Source: Bacteroides ilei (lineage in GTDB: Bacteria > Bacteroidota > Bacteroidia > Bacteroidales > Bacteroidaceae). Taken from it: a DNA stretch of 64,000 nucleotides. The notes below the pieces were generated by a model. That model did not search any database. It saw only the letters and a program-made list of their open reading frames with translations, and had not been told where the DNA came from. The stretch is from the NCBI RefSeq assembly GCF_900128495.1, contig NZ_LT635801.1, positions 1,375,997 through 1,439,996 on the forward strand, written 5' to 3'. Positions 62,532-64,000 of this stretch are shown here, piece after piece. The first letter of the stretch is position 1. Every line of letters begins with the position of its first letter. The position numbers and the translations under genes are program-made.

Positions 62532-64000
62532 ATGAAAAATATATATAAGACATTGTTGTACAGTAGCCTGTTTGTATTTGCCTTGGGTATGTCGTCTTGT
62601 GAAGATTATCTGGACAAAGATCCGGACACCGTTGTGGCTGAAGGTGATGCATTCAAGACTTTTACGAACTTCCAGGGGTTTGTAGAAGAAATATACAACT
62701 GTATTCCAGACAAGACCAATTGTTACTGGACAACTTCTTTTAACTGGGGAGATGATGAAATCATGAATACTGAAGCCGACTGGCACATGGTTCATCAAGT
62801 TGATATAGGTAATTTCTGGGCATGGCAAGGTGGAATGATGGGACAGGACGGATGCTGGCTGGATGCGGCACGTACTTGTAATCCTACATCAAGTGACCGT
62901 ATGGACCATCGCTTGTGGGCGCATGCCTGGTATTGCATACGTAAAGCCAATATGGGACTGGCGAACCTGAATCAGTTGACCGATGGAACTCAGGAAGAAC
63001 GTGACCTGATAGCCGGACAACTTTATTTCTTCCGTGCATGGTGGCATTTTGAAGTGATGCAGTATCTGGGAGGAATGCCATATATAGACCAGGTGCTGGA
63101 ATCTGACGGTTTGAATCTGCCTCGCCTGAGCTTTCAGGAGGCTGCCGTAAAAGCTGCCGCCGATTTTCGTCAGGCTGCTGATTTGTTGCCTATAAATTGG
63201 GATAATACGACGGTAGGTGCACAGACATCCGGACAGAATGACTTGCGTATCAATAAGATAATGGCTCTTGGCTATTTGGGAAAATGCTATTTGTGGGCAG
63301 GTAGCCCGTTGATGGAGAACGGTGCCCAGACGGGTGGTTCAAATACATATAACTATAATAATGAATATTGTAAGGAAGCGGCAGAAGCTTTCGGCGAATT
63401 GCTGACATTGGTGGAAAGCGGCCAGACACAATATGGATTGGCCGAATTCAAGTATGACGATGTCTATGACCATAAACGTTCCAGCAGTGCTTCCTCCTGC
63501 TATAGCGATATTTTCTATACATCCGGACAGGGATGGTTACAGCCGGGATCTATTGAAGCCATATTCCGTGGGCCGGCATTCGGAATCAACATAAGCCCGT
63601 ATCAGGCTGCGAAAACTTACGGACCTAAAATGAATAATGTTGTGCCGGATGATAATGTGATTCATCAGCCGACTGCCAATTATGTGAATCTTTATGGTAT
63701 GGCTAACGGTTACCGTCTGGATGATCCGAGGGGCGGTTTTGACAACACTCATCCTTTCCGTGACCGTGACCCGCGTTTTTATCATGATATCGTTTTTGAC
63801 GGGTTTGAATACATCAACGCTTCTGTAGGTAATGATATGAGTGCCTATAAGTACAGCCAACTTTATACAGGAGGTAATGTCAGGGCTGAACTGAATGGTA
63901 GCCGTACCGGATATTTTACCCAGAAACTGGCACCTCATACGGTAAACAGTTATGATAAGCTTCAGGACTACAGCAATAACCTGCAGATGTATGTACCCTA
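62532..64000 (+). CDS. SusD/RagB-family nutrient-binding lipoprotein, 3' end outside window
   Basis: 489 codons are visible, with no stop before the window edge. Lipoprotein signal MKNIYKTLLYSSLFVFALGM with SSC (Cys 23), then EDYLDKDPD, the standard SusD start. TPR-like helices include LIAGQLYFFRAWWHFEVMQY and IMALGYLGKCYLWAGSPLME; RDRDPRFYHDIVFDG is the typical C-terminal-half motif. It lies 11 nt after the susC-like gene, the usual pair arrangement. Confidence 0.92.
   Translation, partial: MKNIYKTLLYSSLFVFALGMSSCEDYLDKDPDTVVAEGDAFKTFTNFQGFVEEIYNCIPDKTNCYWTTSFNWGDDEIMNTEADWHMVHQVDIGNFWAWQGGMMGQDGCWLDAARTCNPTSSDRMDHRLWAHAWYCIRKANMGLANLNQLTDGTQEERDLIAGQLYFFRAWWHFEVMQYLGGMPYIDQVLESDGLNLPRLSFQEAAVKAAADFRQAADLLPINWDNTTVGAQTSGQNDLRINKIMALGYLGKCYLWAGSPLMENGAQTGGSNTYNYNNEYCKEAAEAFGELLTLVESGQTQYGLAEFKYDDVYDHKRSSSASSCYSDIFYTSGQGWLQPGSIEAIFRGPAFGINISPYQAAKTYGPKMNNVVPDDNVIHQPTANYVNLYGMANGYRLDDPRGGFDNTHPFRDRDPRFYHDIVFDGFEYINASVGNDMSAYKYSQLYTGGNVRAELNGSRTGYFTQKLAPHTVNSYDKLQDYSNNLQMYVP

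Noticed and set aside
1-64000. CRISPR arrays, tRNA and rRNA genes
   Set aside because: No regularly spaced short repeats and no tRNA- or rRNA-like sequence was seen by eye on either strand; a dedicated scan was not possible.

Overview
The window is Bacteroidales DNA (Bacteroides, Phocaeicola or Parabacteroides). The evidence is a SusC/SusD pair beside a hybrid two-component regulator, promoters of the TAnnTTTG -7 type, fimbrillin-family pilins and conjugation genes of the kind carried on Bacteroides integrative and conjugative elements (ICEs). About 1-55.9 kb reads as one large, probably composite ICE; 55.95-64 kb is chromosomal polysaccharide-utilisation DNA.

Layout. 0-12.9 kb (+): conjugation-associated genes: membrane proteins, two M23-type wall proteins (one with a frameshift in an A-run), an ArdC-like/MutS-I-like fusion, a tandem OB-fold protein, and an ArdC-like zincin gene split by a group II intron that should splice out in frame. 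12.9-17.4 kb (-): small genes and a PcfJ/PcfK pair. 17.5-23.5 kb (+): an antitoxin-like ORF with a decayed GNAT partner, then a four-gene envelope cassette (BatD-like, membrane, SH3, WG-repeat). 23.6-27.2 kb (-): a GH20 hexosaminidase gene broken by an IS30 element. 27.3-29 kb: remnants and two small genes. 29.3-38.4 kb (+): a serine recombinase, a 139-bp invertible promoter segment and a six-gene type V fimbrial operon whose first gene carries a frame-breaking 46-bp tandem duplication. 38.8-47 kb (-): an acyltransferase, an OmpA-like protein, a MobV-type relaxase with a candidate oriT, and four further genes. 47.3-48.6 kb (+): a degenerate serine recombinase, a mini-ORF and an HU protein. 48.8-55.2 kb (-): an array of small leading-region-type genes including SSB, two YubB-like proteins and an LPD11-like protein.

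The main observation is a family of nine intergenic elements (A-I, plus a half copy J), each about 180-240 nt and each upstream of a minus-strand operon. Every one folds into a long imperfect hairpin. In the right arm, mostly close to the base, lies a promoter -7 motif (TACCTTTG or TAACTTTG; degenerate in D) on the plus strand, which faces away from the gene when the DNA is double-stranded. If the plus strand is single-stranded and folds, the same motif becomes the non-template arm of a duplex that fires leftwards into the minus-strand gene. This is the geometry of the F-plasmid ssDNA promoter Frpo. All copies have the same polarity, and copies B and C show a compensatory base-pair change. I infer a multi-copy ssDNA-promoter regulon that switches on SSB, PcfJ/K, YubB-like and other establishment genes as the transferred strand enters a recipient.

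The ICE right end appears to lie inside the regulator gene of the neighbouring utilisation locus: that protein stops within its kinase domain, so the susCD-like pair next to it has probably lost its normal sensor-regulator.
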